Shown: positions 45,634-56,300, counted from the first letter of the stretch. The stretch is 64,000 bases of DNA from Candidatus Rifleibacteriota bacterium (GCA_015233155.1 JADFYG010000025.1:17750-81749); one strand, 5' to 3'. The notes: generated from the sequence alone by a model not told the origin. Numbers and translations: made by a program.

Positions 45634-47022
45634 ATGAACGAAGGACTCGTTTCAATAACATATATTGGTGCAACGTCATTATTTATATTGAGTCTAGGCG
45701 GTCTTTCCGACCCAGAAACAGCCCGACGCGGCAACTTCTACGGAATTTTCGGCATGACTATCGCCATTTTGGCGACGGTCTTTGGCCCACAGGTGACAAA
45801 TTATGTTCCCGTAATAATCTCCATGGTGATTGGCGCAGCTATCGGAATATATGCGGCGACCAGAGTCAAAATGACCGAAATGCCCGAGCTTGTCGCTTTG
45901 ATGCACAGCCTTGTGGGCCTGGCCGCAGTTCTGGTCGGATTCGCCAGTTTCATGGACCCGCCAGCAAATTTATTGGGCGCCGAAAAAACCATTCACCTGC
46001 TGGAAATATTTCTCGGAATCCTGATTGGTGCGGTAACATTTTCCGGATCTCTGGTTGCTTTCGGAAAACTTTCCGGGAAAATCAGTGGCAAGCCCTTATT
46101 GTTGCCGGGTCGCCATTTCATCAATCTCGCCGGCCTCATTGTGGTTATCTTTCTTGCTCAATGGTTTCTTCCATCAGAAGGCAGTGCCCCCCTGTTTCTC
46201 ATGACACTTATTTCTCTGGCTTTCGGAGTTCATATGGTCATGGCTATCGGCGGGGCGGATATGCCGGTTGTCGTCTCCATGCTCAACAGTTACTCCGGAT
46301 GGGCAGCGGCAGCCACCGGCTTCATGCTCTCGAATGACCTGCTCATTGTCGTTGGTGCTCTTGTCGGCTCCAGTGGCGCAATTCTAAGCTCCATCATGTG
46401 TCGTGCGATGAACCGAAACTTTTTGTCCGTCATAGCCGGCGGATTTGGAACGGAAGGCGGCACAGTTGCGACGGGAGGAGCCGCTCCTGCCGGCGATGTA
46501 AAACCGGTTACCCCGAGCGAAGCCGCCGACCTGTTGCGTTCGGCCAAAAGCGTTATCATTATTCCCGGATATGGAATGGCTGTCGCACAGGCTCAACACA
46601 CAGTATTCGAGATTACCAAACTGCTCCGAGAGAGGAATGTCAATGTGCGCTTCGCAATCCATCCAGTTGCCGGACGTATGCCCGGCCACATGAATGTTCT
46701 TTTGGCTGAGGCGAGAGTCCCTTATGACATAGTTCTTGAAATGGATGAAATCAATAAGGATTTCCCTGAAACAGATGTGGTTATAGTCATTGGTGCCAAT
46801 GATATTGTTAACCCCGACGCGCAGGATGATCCCAACAGTCCCATTGCCGGAATGCCCGTCCTGGAGGCCTGGAAAGCAAAGACTTCTATTGTCATGAAAA
46901 GAAGTATGGCATCGGGATATGCGGGTGTAGATAACCCGCTTTTTTATAAAGAGAACAACAGAATGTTGTTTGGCGATGCAAAAAAAATGATTGATGAGGT
47001 ATTTGCAATCCTCAAAAGTTAA
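45634..47022 (+). CDS. pntB: NAD(P) transhydrogenase subunit beta
   Basis: This 462-residue protein has eight to nine membrane helices (residues 1-265) containing the domain II proton path ([30 protein letters not shown]), then the NADP(H)-binding domain III ([65 protein letters not shown]). All landmark motifs are intact. AAGGAG lies before the ATG. It is co-transcribed with pntA. Confidence 0.95.
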   Translation: MNEGLVSITYIGATSLFILSLGGLSDPETARRGNFYGIFGMTIAILATVFGPQVTNYVPVIISMVIGAAIGIYAATRVKMTEMPELVALMHSLVGLAAVLVGFASFMDPPANLLGAEKTIHLLEIFLGILIGAVTFSGSLVAFGKLSGKISGKPLLLPGRHFINLAGLIVVIFLAQWFLPSEGSAPLFLMTLISLAFGVHMVMAIGGADMPVVVSMLNSYSGWAAAATGFMLSNDLLIVVGALVGSSGAILSSIMCRAMNRNFLSVIAGGFGTEGGTVATGGAAPAGDVKPVTPSEAADLLRSAKSVIIIPGYGMAVAQAQHTVFEITKLLRERNVNVRFAIHPVAGRMPGHMNVLLAEARVPYDIVLEMDEINKDFPETDVVIVIGANDIVNPDAQDDPNSPIAGMPVLEAWKAKTSIVMKRSMASGYAGVDNPLFYKENNRMLFGDAKKMIDEVFAILKS

Positions 47023-47067
47023 TACACGGACTATATGAGATTTTATAAATACACAGCAGTTGGTACA

Positions 47068-47076
47068 TGATATACT
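47068..47076 (+). promoter_or_regulatory. Extended -10 promoter for hppA
   Basis: TGATATACT is a TGn extended -10 and lies about 120 bases before the hppA ATG. There is no good -35. The same TGATATA(C/A)T string occurs upstream of three other genes in the window. The gap otherwise has short CTGC-rich direct repeats but no gene. Confidence 0.5.
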
Positions 47077-47195
47077 TGTTGCGATTCATCTGCCGTTGAG
47101 TCTGCCTGCATTAAGCAATCTGCCGATGAATAAGTGAGATTCTGCAGGTCGGGAGGCAATGGGTGCCGCCTATTTCATTGAGGGAGAAGCGAAAG

Positions 47196-49862
47196 ATGTC
47201 AAAGTATTCCCTACGAAACCTCTTCATGAAGTACAAGCTGCTTACAGTCATAAGTCTGATGGTAGTGACTGTGGCACTGTTCCAGGTCCCGGATTTTATG
47301 GCATCACGGGCGGCGGCTCAAGAACCAGGCGGTTCCAATGCGATTACAGCAGTCGGCTCAACATTGCCGACATGTTCAGTCAAACCAGACGCCCCGGGAG
47401 AATTCAGATTTTTCGAGTTTTATTACTCTGATAAATTCAGTAACGGTGAGCGGTATGCCCTCTTTGCGGTCATTTTTATCGCCCTGTCCGGCCTCTTGTA
47501 TGCATGGTTTCTCATGCGCCAGGTATATGCCGCGGACACCGGCACTGCGAAAATGCAGGCGGTCGCCGATGCCGTCCGCGAGGGAGCTGTCGCCTATCTC
47601 AAGCGTCAGCTGATGATCGTAGGATTCCTGATCATATTGCTGGTCATCCTTTTGTTCCTGACCAAAGCCATGACTTCAGAACTCGGCTTCTATGATCCAT
47701 TTGCCTGGGGCCGCGCTGGCTCCTTCCTGCTCGGCGCAATATTCTCAGGCACCGTCGGTTTCGTCGGTATGCGTCTGGCAACGATCGGCAACCTCCGCGT
47801 CGCCGCAGCCGCCCAGGTAGGTTTCGGTCGCGCACTGATCCTCGGCTATCGCACAGGTACGGTTACCGGTATGTTGACTGATGGTCTGGGTCTCCTCGGC
47901 GGCACAATCATATTCATGATCTTTGGCGAGCATGCTTACGAAGCACTGCTCGGCTTCGGTTTCGGCGGCACTCTGCTCGCTCTGTTTATGCGCGTCGGCG
48001 GAGGTATCTTCACCAAGGCGGCTGACGTCGGCGCCGATCTGGTCGGAAAGATCGAAAAAGACATTCCTGAAGACGATCCCCGCAACGCGGCGACGATTGC
48101 CGACAACGTCGGTGACAACGTTGGCGACTGTGCCGGTATGGCCGCCGATATATTCGAGTCCTACGAGGTGACTATCGTTGCGGCAATGATCCTGGGCTGG
48201 GTAGCCTTCGGTCATAAGGGCGTCATGTTTCCGATTCTCGTTCGCTCTATTGGCGTAATGGCCTCTATTATCTCAACATATCTTGTGCGGGCTGGCGATC
48301 AAGGTGGCGTAGGCGAAGCCATGGATTCAATCAACCTCGGCTTCTACGCCGGCTCAGTACTCTCGGTTTTGGGTTTCATCCTGCTTGGAGGGTTCTATCT
48401 GTATTTCGGGCCGGATCCATCGCGCCCCTGGCTTACCCAGGTTCCATACTGGGCCAATTTCAACATGGTGTCGCCCATAGGCTGGGTGCTCGACATGCGC
48501 CCCGCATACACATGTCTGATCGGTATCATCCTCTGTGTAGCCCTCAATCGCTGTACTGAGTATTTTACAGGCACCGAGTTTACACCGGTGAAGCAACTTG
48601 TGAAGAACTGCACTACAGGCCATGCGACGAACATTATCGAAGGTATGGCCCTCGGCTTTGAATCCGCTGTAGTCACTGCGATCATCCTCAGCATCGCCAT
48701 TTTCTCCTCAGTCATCGTCTACTCCGGCACCAACGCGATATGTATCGCTTATGGAGTGGCCATGTGCGGTATCGGCATGCTTACCATGACCGGCAACACG
48801 ATCTCAATGGATGTATTCGGCCCGGTCGCGGACAATGCCAATGGCATCGGTGAAATGGGTTATGACGAGAAAGAAATGGGTCCCGAAAATTACAAGAGAG
48901 CGCGACAGGTGCTTTCCGACCTTGATGCAGTCGGCAATACTACGAAGGCCGTCACCAAGGGCGTGGCAATCGGGTCAGCGGTCATTGCTGCCGTTTCTCT
49001 CTACGCCAGCTTTATCACGGTTGTAGGGTCGGGTGGTGGCGGGGAATCCGCTGCGATTCCGATTGCCATGTTCGACAAAGTCGCTGGGCTGATGTCTATC
49101 TCTGATCCACGTCTGCTCATCGGCATGTTGCTCGGTGGCAGCGTACCGATGCTCTTTTCTTCGATGACCATCCGCGCAGTCGGACGTGCCGCATTCCTGA
49201 TCGTTCATGAGTGTCGCGCTCAGTTTCGTCGGCCCGGAGTCATGGAAGGAACGGTCAAGCCCGAATATGGCCGCGTCGTGGCCATTTGCACAGCCGCAGC
49301 GCAGAAGGAACTCGTCGGCCCGGCCTTCCTCGCCGTCTTCGCTCCGGTCCTCGTCGGCTTTTTGCTCGGCCCTATTGCCTTGGCCGGCTTTCTCGGTGGC
49401 GCAATCGTTGTCGGCCAACTGATGGCCTCGTTCATGTGCAATGCCGGCGGTGCCTGGGACAATTGCAAGAAAACCATCGAAGATGCTCCCCGGAATATCG
49501 AGCAGAATAGGGGCAAGGGAAGCGAAATGCACAAGGCTTCCGTTACCGGCGATACGGTCGGCGACCCACTTAAAGACACTGCCGGTCCGGCAATCAACCC
49601 TTTGCTCAAGGTTATGAATATGGTCTCTATTCTAGCCGTTCCTTTGTTGATCGGCTACGACAGGCGCATAGTCGACGCGGTCAAAAAGTTCGCAATCGAA
49701 GAGCACTACAACCTCAATGTGACCTTCGGTTTCAAGGAACACGATGGATTCTACTTCCTCGTCGTATTCGTCTCCACTATCGCCCTGCTTTGGTCATACT
49801 GGCAGTCCAGACGTGAAGTCAAGCGCGATGCGATGATGGTGGACATTCCACAGCACCGCTGA
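47196..49862 (+). CDS. hppA: Membrane-bound proton-pumping pyrophosphatase
   Basis: This 888-residue protein has about 16 membrane helices. The pyrophosphate and magnesium sites are intact: DVGADLVGKIEKDIPEDDPR, then ADNVGDNVGDCAG, and late GDTVGDPLKDTAGPAINPLLK. GNTTKAVTKG carries a Lys where K+-dependent enzymes have Ala, so it is predicted to be K+-independent and proton-pumping. It is longer than usual because of an N-terminal stretch with a signal-like helix (KLLTVISLMVVTVALFQV) and extra periplasmic loops. The ATG at 47196 has AGGGAG before it; the ORF-track GTG is less likely. Confidence 0.93.
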   Translation: MSKYSLRNLFMKYKLLTVISLMVVTVALFQVPDFMASRAAAQEPGGSNAITAVGSTLPTCSVKPDAPGEFRFFEFYYSDKFSNGERYALFAVIFIALSGLLYAWFLMRQVYAADTGTAKMQAVADAVREGAVAYLKRQLMIVGFLIILLVILLFLTKAMTSELGFYDPFAWGRAGSFLLGAIFSGTVGFVGMRLATIGNLRVAAAAQVGFGRALILGYRTGTVTGMLTDGLGLLGGTIIFMIFGEHAYEALLGFGFGGTLLALFMRVGGGIFTKAADVGADLVGKIEKDIPEDDPRNAATIADNVGDNVGDCAGMAADIFESYEVTIVAAMILGWVAFGHKGVMFPILVRSIGVMASIISTYLVRAGDQGGVGEAMDSINLGFYAGSVLSVLGFILLGGFYLYFGPDPSRPWLTQVPYWANFNMVSPIGWVLDMRPAYTCLIGIILCVALNRCTEYFTGTEFTPVKQLVKNCTTGHATNIIEGMALGFESAVVTAIILSIAIFSSVIVYSGTNAICIAYGVAMCGIGMLTMTGNTISMDVFGPVADNANGIGEMGYDEKEMGPENYKRARQVLSDLDAVGNTTKAVTKGVAIGSAVIAAVSLYASFITVVGSGGGGESAAIPIAMFDKVAGLMSISDPRLLIGMLLGGSVPMLFSSMTIRAVGRAAFLIVHECRAQFRRPGVMEGTVKPEYGRVVAICTAAAQKELVGPAFLAVFAPVLVGFLLGPIALAGFLGGAIVVGQLMASFMCNAGGAWDNCKKTIEDAPRNIEQNRGKGSEMHKASVTGDTVGDPLKDTAGPAINPLLKVMNMVSILAVPLLIGYDRRIVDAVKKFAIEEHYNLNVTFGFKEHDGFYFLVVFVSTIALLWSYWQSRREVKRDAMMVDIPQHR

Positions 49863-49907
49863 TCACCCGATAAAGCCTGGGGCATTACCCCACGCGTCTG
49901 TAGAGTA

Positions 49908-49942
49908 ATCCATGTGCGTCGGAAATCCTGGCGCACATGGAT
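49908..49942. terminator. Hairpin between hppA and the convergent permease gene
   Basis: atccatgtgcg and cgcacatggat are perfect 11-base inverted repeats with a 13-base loop. The T tract is poor on either strand. It is likely a bidirectional terminator or transcript end-stabilising hairpin. Confidence 0.55.
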
Positions 49943-49989
49943 TATCTAAATACTGATGGGACCTAATAACTCCATAAAATAAACGGAGA

Positions 49990-51978
49990 TCAAACGATCA
50001 CGGGCATCAGAATAAATGGAATCCCCTCGAGAAAGAAGTTGCGCTGGACAGCGGAAGCGATGTTGTTGTGCAGCAACTGATTGACGAATGAATCCTCCGG
50101 AAAGACAAGCTGCCCGCTGAAAAATGTGGTATTTGTAAATCTTTCCCTTATCCTGTTAGCCAGCGTCATGGTCTCTTCAACTACATCCACAGCGATGGCG
50201 GATACCCCTTCAGCATAGTATCCCTGCTTGTTCATGAAGTTCACATATTTCTGGACTGCCTCTCTGGAATGCTGCTCCAGTCCCTGAACTTCGCTTACAC
50301 CTTTAAAATTGCCGGCGTCGATCATGCCAACATGTAGAAAGATGTAATTTCTGAATGAATTGTCGAACATTTTGATCACTTGGAGAAGCGTGTGAACGCC
50401 TTGGCCGTTGAAACCGTTCACCAGAAACACTGCTGTCCGGCTTCTCAGATCGCAGGTAAATCCCTGCCCCGCAACATCGATTTCTTTGGGATGGAGCTTT
50501 TCTATCTGGGTAACATCCACCAGTGACTGGAATTTCTGAAGCAGTCCATATGCACGGTTGTAATGGCTCTTAATTCTCAGAGCTATTGCCACCAGTGAGC
50601 CGGTAATTACAATTGTTAACCAGCCACCCTCGAAGAATTTTATTATGGTCACGGAAATCAGGATAAAAAGGGTCATGAGAAGTCCAATGCCGTTGATCAG
50701 GGCTTTTTTCTTCCAGTTAGGGGTTTCAGCCCGGACATTCCACCAGTGCTTGACCATGCCAAGTTGAGAAAGGGTAAAAGTGAGGAAGACGTTGATACTG
50801 TATAGGACAACGAGAAAAGAAACAACGCCATGCGTGTAGAACATCAGAAGTCCGGATGCAAAGCCCATCAGCAGTATGCCGTTCTGAGTCACAAGGCGGT
50901 CACTCAACATGGAGAATCTGGTAGGAAACCAGCGATCCTGAGCCATATTGGCCAGCACCCTGGGTCCATCAAGAAAACCGGCTTGCGCGGCTACAAAAAG
51001 AAGTGTCGCCTCCGAAATCAAAGTAATGAATATAATACCGGTTCCCAGGGGTCCGAAACCTCCCAATGCCTTTTCAAATAGAACTGCATTCAGAGTTTTA
51101 TCAGGATCAGGATGGACATCAAATAGAAGGTAGGCCGTCATTAAACCTAATACGATTGACGCCAGGGAAACCGCCATGTAGGTCATTGTCCGCTTTCCAG
51201 TCTCAACCCGAGGCTCTCGAAGAATTGGAAGTCCGTTGCTTACCGCCTCAATGCCGGTGTAGGTTCCGGCGCTCATACTGTAGGCTTTCATAAGAATCCA
51301 GAACATTCCCAGCCATCCCAGTTCAGTATGTGTCTGATGGATATCAGTCATCACGCGGGTTTTTATGACTGAAAATTCCATAAAGTGGGATGAGAGAGCA
51401 TAAATAATTATTGCCGCATGTGAAACGATAAATACAAGGAAAATCGGCACCAGAGGTATAACCGACTCTTTGACTCCTCGCATATTCATCAGGGTCAGCA
51501 GGATAAGCCCAAACACGGCAAACCAGAACTTCAAAGGCTGCCATGCCGGTCCGAAAAAACTGAAAAGGGCATCTGCTCCGCTGGCAATCGAGAGAGTGAT
51601 TGTCAGCACGTAGTCGACCAGCAAGGCGCACCCGGAAACCATCCCAAGGTTGGGTGACAACAGTTTGCTGGCCACGAGATAGCCCCCGCCCCCCGATGGG
51701 AACAGTTCAATTATCTGTGAATAACTGCTGGCTATGACAAAAACAGTGATGGCACTTGCCAGCCCGACAAAAATGCTCAGGCTGGAATGGCCGCTGAGAG
51801 CTCTAAAAGCCTCTTCAGGGCCATAGCAGGAGGAGGAAATACCATCGGCGCCAAGACCTACCCATGCGAGGAATGCTATCAGAGAAATATCATGAAAGAC
51901 ATCCTTGTCATGCGGATCGCGTGCATCACCAATAACAATGCGCTTGAAATTATTAAGAAATGAAGTTTTTGTCGGCAT
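49990..51978 (-). CDS. APC-superfamily permease, KimA-like potassium/amino acid transporter
   Basis: This 662-residue protein has an N-terminal GLGADGISSSCYGPEEAFRAL, then about 12 helices and a 150-residue cytoplasmic C-terminal domain (from about 480: LKSHYNRAYG-like start, FLVNGFNGQGVHTLLQVI). This layout is that of the KimA/YdaO group, where known members import K+ with protons. APC amino-acid permeases are the alternative. GAGGTG lies before the ATG. A good sigma-54 promoter lies upstream, and I see no c-di-AMP riboswitch in the leader. Confidence 0.8.
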   Translation of the reverse strand: MPTKTSFLNNFKRIVIGDARDPHDKDVFHDISLIAFLAWVGLGADGISSSCYGPEEAFRALSGHSSLSIFVGLASAITVFVIASSYSQIIELFPSGGGGYLVASKLLSPNLGMVSGCALLVDYVLTITLSIASGADALFSFFGPAWQPLKFWFAVFGLILLTLMNMRGVKESVIPLVPIFLVFIVSHAAIIIYALSSHFMEFSVIKTRVMTDIHQTHTELGWLGMFWILMKAYSMSAGTYTGIEAVSNGLPILREPRVETGKRTMTYMAVSLASIVLGLMTAYLLFDVHPDPDKTLNAVLFEKALGGFGPLGTGIIFITLISEATLLFVAAQAGFLDGPRVLANMAQDRWFPTRFSMLSDRLVTQNGILLMGFASGLLMFYTHGVVSFLVVLYSINVFLTFTLSQLGMVKHWWNVRAETPNWKKKALINGIGLLMTLFILISVTIIKFFEGGWLTIVITGSLVAIALRIKSHYNRAYGLLQKFQSLVDVTQIEKLHPKEIDVAGQGFTCDLRSRTAVFLVNGFNGQGVHTLLQVIKMFDNSFRNYIFLHVGMIDAGNFKGVSEVQGLEQHSREAVQKYVNFMNKQGYYAEGVSAIAVDVVEETMTLANRIRERFTNTTFFSGQLVFPEDSFVNQLLHNNIASAVQRNFFLEGIPFILMPVIV

Positions 51979-52105
51979 GGAATGTCACACCTCATGATCA
52001 GCTATTAAAGGCTTCCTGGTATTTTTCCCGTGAGATCAATTAACACTGTTGCATCTTACCCAACGTAGCGGGAACTCAGTTTGTCCGGCCGGGGTACTAT
52101 CCAGT

Positions 52106-52121
52106 AGCAACTAGTATGCCA
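52106..52121 (-). promoter_or_regulatory. Sigma-54 (-24/-12) promoter for the KimA-like permease
   Basis: On the minus strand TGGCATACTAGTTGCT fits the consensus TGGCAYRN4TTGCW at every defined position, with GG and GC ten bases apart. It predicts a start near 52095 and a leader of about 117 bases. The 323 bp gap (51979-52301) also holds the promoter of the kinase gene and nothing else that I can identify. Confidence 0.6.
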
Positions 52122-52230
52122 TTCACCAAAATGGCAGTAGATCCAAATTTTGAAGAGAAAAAAGCAGGCGTGCATTGCAAAATGAAATGTGTATTGACGT
52201 TACGAATTGCGTTATGCAATTATCTGATTG

Positions 52231-52259
52231 TTGAACGAAAGACAGAAATCGCATAAAAT
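52231..52259 (+). promoter_or_regulatory. Promoter of the receiver-histidine kinase gene
   Basis: TTGAAC and TAAAAT are separated by 17 bases, 42 bases before the ATG at 52302. Confidence 0.7.
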
Positions 52260-52301
52260 GCACAGGATAAATAAGTTTTTTCTTCTTTTGCGGAGGACAA
52301 A

Positions 52302-53444
52302 ATGGATGTCGTTAAATCCAATAAAATGCCTAATGTAATGCTGATTGATGACACCCCAGAAAATCTGTCACTTCTGGAGTTGATCTTACGCGGAGAGTAT
52401 GAGGTTTGCGCTTTCCCTGATGGCGCGATAGCACTTGAAGCGGCTGATAAATTTCCACCGGATATCGTTCTTCTCGATATCAATATGCCCGGAATGAACG
52501 GCTATGAAGTTTGCCGGAAATTCAAAGAGAATCCAAAACTTAACCATATTCCCATTCTTTTTCTTTCCGCACTTGCATCGACTGAGAATAAACTGGAAGC
52601 CTTTCGGGAAGGAGGGGTGGATTACATAACCAAGCCATTCCAGGCCCATGAAGTCCTGGCGCGTGTTCGAACCCATTTGAAGATTCACATATTGCAGTCT
52701 GAACTAACCCAGAAAAACCTGGAGCTTTCTACAGCATATGCCTCCCTCCGCGAACTGGAGGCATTACGCGATACTTTAGTAAACTCCGTAATCCACGACA
52801 TGCGGGGTCCTTTGCAAAATATTTCGGGGTTTATTGATATAGTCTTGGAAAGTTTGAGAGATGATAATTTTTTCCAGACAGCGCCCGAATTACTTCGCAA
52901 AGTACAGTCAGAGACGGAAATGTTGGTGGAAATGGCCAGTGCCGTCCTCGATGTGAGCAAAATTGAAGCGAATCGGATGCAACTCTCCCTGACGCAATGC
53001 AATCTGAGCGAGTTGCTCCTGAATGTTGTAGATAAAATGAAGCATTCTAAAAAAGAACGAAAAATTACGGCTGTCGTTCCCGAAAAAGCAGTCACGGTTC
53101 GATGTGATCGAGATATCATCACGCGGGTTTTATACAACCTGATTATCAATGCCATGAAATTCACATCTAATGATAATGGAGAAGTGAGAACCTCTGTTAC
53201 TTCAAGTGACCGTGGGATAATGGTCTCTGTACAGGATAATGGCGCGGGAATTCGCGCGGAACATCTGGAAAAGATTTTTGACAAGTTCTGGCAGGGAGAA
53301 GCGAATAAACATGCTTACAGATACTCATCCGGCATGGGATTGACCTTCTGTAAAATGGCAGTCGAGGCCCACGGAGGAAAAATTGGAGTTGAAAGTCAGT
53401 TCGGCCATGGAAGTTCTTTCTGGTTCCTTTTGCCGGACAAGTGA
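52302..53444 (+). CDS. Response regulator-histidine kinase (REC-HisKA-HATPase)
   Basis: This 380-residue cytoplasmic protein has a receiver domain (10-125) with phospho-acceptor Asp59 (IVLLDINMPGMNG) and Lys111 (TKPF). A short coiled coil follows, then a HisKA with His165 (NSVIHDMRGPLQN) and an ATPase with N-box LIINAMKFT, G1 DNGAGI and G2 GMGLTFCKMA. A receiver in front of the kinase suggests that its activity is set by another phosphodonor. GGAGG precedes the ATG. It is a monocistronic unit and could pair with the kinase-less receiver-HPt protein at 36.9 kb. Confidence 0.9.
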   Translation: MDVVKSNKMPNVMLIDDTPENLSLLELILRGEYEVCAFPDGAIALEAADKFPPDIVLLDINMPGMNGYEVCRKFKENPKLNHIPILFLSALASTENKLEAFREGGVDYITKPFQAHEVLARVRTHLKIHILQSELTQKNLELSTAYASLRELEALRDTLVNSVIHDMRGPLQNISGFIDIVLESLRDDNFFQTAPELLRKVQSETEMLVEMASAVLDVSKIEANRMQLSLTQCNLSELLLNVVDKMKHSKKERKITAVVPEKAVTVRCDRDIITRVLYNLIINAMKFTSNDNGEVRTSVTSSDRGIMVSVQDNGAGIRAEHLEKIFDKFWQGEANKHAYRYSSGMGLTFCKMAVEAHGGKIGVESQFGHGSSFWFLLPDK

Positions 53445-53598
53445 TCAGGACGGATCAACACGACGCTGATGGCAAACGAAGATCGATATCGGACTGTCTT
53501 TCATCATTTGCACACACGCCATCCTAACGCCCGTTGTTTTATCGAAAATCTTCGCCCCTTATCGGTGATATTTTTTCAGACACAGAGGTTTAATTCGG

Positions 53599-53662
53599 TT
53601 GCCCTGACGGGCGACACAGGGCAAACACCCTACCATATCATAGTTTCGCCCTTGCGGGCACT
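53599..53662. repeat. Hairpin and dispersed repeat in the 364 bp gap before the receptor gene
   Basis: ttgccctg (53599-53606) and cagggcaa (53617-53624) form an 8 bp stem. Further on, tcatagtttcgcccttgcgg (from 53638) matches 43941 upstream of pntA at 22 of 25 positions. The 76-codon ORF of the track across this gap (53469-53699) has no features of a gene. The rest of the gap holds the promoter below. Confidence 0.45.
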
Positions 53663-53737
53663 TCGCAGTGTCGAGAGCCCTGTTATAGACCATTCCTGAG
53701 TTTTTAATGCGTTTGCCTTGGCTGATGACATTAGCTC

Positions 53738-53766
53738 TTGCAATTTTTCACAAGGCATAATAATCT
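53738..53766 (+). promoter_or_regulatory. Likely promoter of the chemosensory operon
   Basis: TTGCAA and TAATCT are separated by 17 bases; the transcript would begin about 35 bases before the receptor ATG. The match is moderate. Confidence 0.45.
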
Positions 53767-53808
53767 GAATAAGTCTTAAAAAATGACAATTGAGGGGGGC
53801 AGAGCATC

Positions 53809-56253
53809 ATGAAATTGGGAATGAAGGTTGTTTTTGCCATTGGAGCGCTTGTCGCCGTGCTTTTAATCATGGGCTACATAGGTTACAACGGTATGGTCGC
53901 CATGGATAAAGAAAGCAAGGACATCGCCCTGAATTTCCTCCCAAGCATCTCTTCGCTGGGCGTAATGAATGAGGCCCAGACAGCGGTACAGGCCGCTCAG
54001 GAAGTCTTTCAAAACGATGCTTCCACCGATGAGGATATTCAAGTCGCCAAGGCTCACCTGAAAGACGCATGGGAGCGGGCCGATAAAGCATGGAAAATTT
54101 ACGAGCCCCTTCCTCGGGGGAAAGAGGAAGATGAGCTCTGGAAGAAATTCGTCCCCGTCTGGAATAAATGGAAAGCCGACAGCGAAGAATACGCAAAAAT
54201 GATTACGGAGGAAGACAAACTCCGGCAGGAGTTAAAAAAAATGGAAAAGCTGGGTGAGGAGCTGCATCAAAAGCTCAGCAGTTGTGCTCTTGAAGATAAC
54301 AGTAAACTCTTCAAGGAAGCCAGAGGCGCTCTCGACAAGGTTCTTATGCAGTTTTCTCCAAAAGGCGATGCGGGAACAGTCACCGTTGATGCAACCAGTA
54401 GTGCAATCAATACAAAGGCCACGATCATACTTTTGCGGGTAAAAGAGTCAATGGGTGAGATTAAAACTGCCGAGAGAACTCTTCTGACTACAAATCTTCT
54501 CCCGGAAAGAGTTCAGCAGGAAATAGGTCATATTGCATCTGCCTGGGAGTCCTTAGAACAGGACTGGAAAGAATTTGAAGGTCTGTCGCTGAGTGAAGGT
54601 CAGAAAAATGCATTGGCGGCTTTTCAACCGACCTGGAACACATGGAGAGATGGTGATAAGAACTTTGTAAAGACTTCAGATGAATTTCGGAATGTCCAGA
54701 AACAAACAGCCTCTTCGTCTAAGATACAAGATCAGGCGGCAAAAAAGAATGACGATTTTATCAATGTGGATCTGGCAAAATCCCTCAAGACTTCAGAAGA
54801 GCTACTGAACGAAATTATCAACTTGAACGAGAAATACGCTGCCGATGGTGTAAGGGATTCAAATGCGGCATCAGAAAGTGCCCGACGAAATTTTGTTATC
54901 TGTATTTTGGTCGCCTTGATTGTTGCATTCGGTATGGGTTTTTACATCAATCGCAATATTTCTGAAATTCTCAACGGATTATTTGGCCAGACCCAGGAGT
55001 TGATCAACGCCACACTTGCCGGAAAACTTGATAAACGTTGTAACACCGATTCGATCAATTTTGAATTTCGCGAAATCGGAATCGGCGTAAATCGCATTCT
55101 TGATGCAATTATCGGGCCCTTGAATATGGCAGCCGAGTATGTCGATCGCATCAGCAAAGGCGATGTTCCCAGGAAAATCACGGAAAATTATCTCGGGGAT
55201 TTCAACGAGATCAAGAACAATATCAATATGCTGATCGAAGCCATGGAGAGCGTAACAAATTCCGCAAAAGAGATTGCCGGCGGGAATCTGACCACTAAAA
55301 TTCAGGAGCGATCGAGTCAGGATGAGTTGATGAAAGCCCTGTCCAATATGATCAGGAACCTTTCCCAGATGATCAGGGATATTTCTTCAGGCGTTCAGAC
55401 ATTGGGCACTTCTTCAAGCGATCTGACAGAGGTTTCGACTCAGATGACCAGCAAGACCCGGGAGGTGGCCTCCAAATCAGCCACTGTCGCCACAGCTTCC
55501 GAAGAAATGAGCGCAAATGCATCTTCTGTTGCCGTCAGCATGGAACAAGCAACCACCAACCTGACCACGATTGCCACCGCTACCGAGGAAATGACCTCTA
55601 CAATCAGCGAAATCGCCGGAAACTCTGAAAAGGCCCGTACTATCACGACAAATGCGGTTAATCAGGCTAACCAGGTATCGACCAGGATACGCAATCTTGG
55701 TAAATCCGCTCAGGAGATCGGAAAATTCACCGAAACGATTTCGAGTATCTCGGCTCAGACCAACATTCTTGCCCTGAATGCCACCATTGAGGCTGCCCGT
55801 GCCGGTGCCGCCGGAAGGGGCTTCGCAGTCGTCGCCAATGAGATAAAGGAACTTGCAAAACAAGCAGCGGCCGGTACTGAAGATATAAAGGCCGGAATAG
55901 CCGGAATCCAGTCTTCCACCGATGACGCCATTGTCGATATCGATAAAATCGCCCAGGTAATAAGAGAAGTTAGTGAAATCGTTTCCGCCATTGCCACTGC
56001 CATCGAAGAACAGACTGCGGTCACCAAACAGATCGCCGGAAACATTGCCCAGGCTTCAACGGGAGTCCGCGATTCCAACCAACGGGTTGCTCAAAGCTCC
56101 ATGGTTACGCAGTCAATAACCAAAGAAATCACCTTCGTCAGCGCTGCTGCTTCTGAACTTGAGCATTCAGGCACACAGGTTGACGGCAGCGCAAAGCAAC
56201 TATCGCAGCTTGCGGAAAGACTCAAGGGATTAGTTTCTAATTTCCGCATTTGA
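53809..56253 (+). CDS. Methyl-accepting chemotaxis protein
   Basis: This 814-residue receptor has membrane helix 1 ([20 protein letters not shown]), a long extracytoplasmic region (30-360) of two helical-bundle units with repeated W-containing helices, membrane helix 2 ([19 protein letters not shown]), a HAMP region and the signalling domain with the tip [37 protein letters not shown]. The C terminus has no CheR-docking pentapeptide. The N-terminal sensing part is probably a 4HB-type pair. First gene of the operon; its ATG is preceded by GAGGGGGG. Confidence 0.92.
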   Translation: MKLGMKVVFAIGALVAVLLIMGYIGYNGMVAMDKESKDIALNFLPSISSLGVMNEAQTAVQAAQEVFQNDASTDEDIQVAKAHLKDAWERADKAWKIYEPLPRGKEEDELWKKFVPVWNKWKADSEEYAKMITEEDKLRQELKKMEKLGEELHQKLSSCALEDNSKLFKEARGALDKVLMQFSPKGDAGTVTVDATSSAINTKATIILLRVKESMGEIKTAERTLLTTNLLPERVQQEIGHIASAWESLEQDWKEFEGLSLSEGQKNALAAFQPTWNTWRDGDKNFVKTSDEFRNVQKQTASSSKIQDQAAKKNDDFINVDLAKSLKTSEELLNEIINLNEKYAADGVRDSNAASESARRNFVICILVALIVAFGMGFYINRNISEILNGLFGQTQELINATLAGKLDKRCNTDSINFEFREIGIGVNRILDAIIGPLNMAAEYVDRISKGDVPRKITENYLGDFNEIKNNINMLIEAMESVTNSAKEIAGGNLTTKIQERSSQDELMKALSNMIRNLSQMIRDISSGVQTLGTSSSDLTEVSTQMTSKTREVASKSATVATASEEMSANASSVAVSMEQATTNLTTIATATEEMTSTISEIAGNSEKARTITTNAVNQANQVSTRIRNLGKSAQEIGKFTETISSISAQTNILALNATIEAARAGAAGRGFAVVANEIKELAKQAAAGTEDIKAGIAGIQSSTDDAIVDIDKIAQVIREVSEIVSAIATAIEEQTAVTKQIAGNIAQASTGVRDSNQRVAQSSMVTQSITKEITFVSAAASELEHSGTQVDGSAKQLSQLAERLKGLVSNFRI

Positions 56254-56300
56254 AATCTTTGGTGTTACTTGCAAGATAACAATATGCCGTAATCCTTCGC

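Noticed and set aside
45576-46337. 253-codon plus-strand ORF overlapping pntA and pntB
   Set aside because: It is a shadow in another frame of pntB, whose protein is unmistakable; its composition (many Arg, His, Ser) is typical of out-of-frame translation.
51979-52100. Possible c-di-AMP (ydaO) riboswitch ahead of the KimA-like permease
   Set aside because: KimA genes are often controlled this way in Firmicutes, but I could not find the conserved ydaO core motifs in the leader.
53469-53699. 76-codon ORF before the receptor gene
   Set aside because: It has no ribosome binding site, no recognisable domain, and crosses a hairpin and a dispersed repeat; it is more likely a chance frame.
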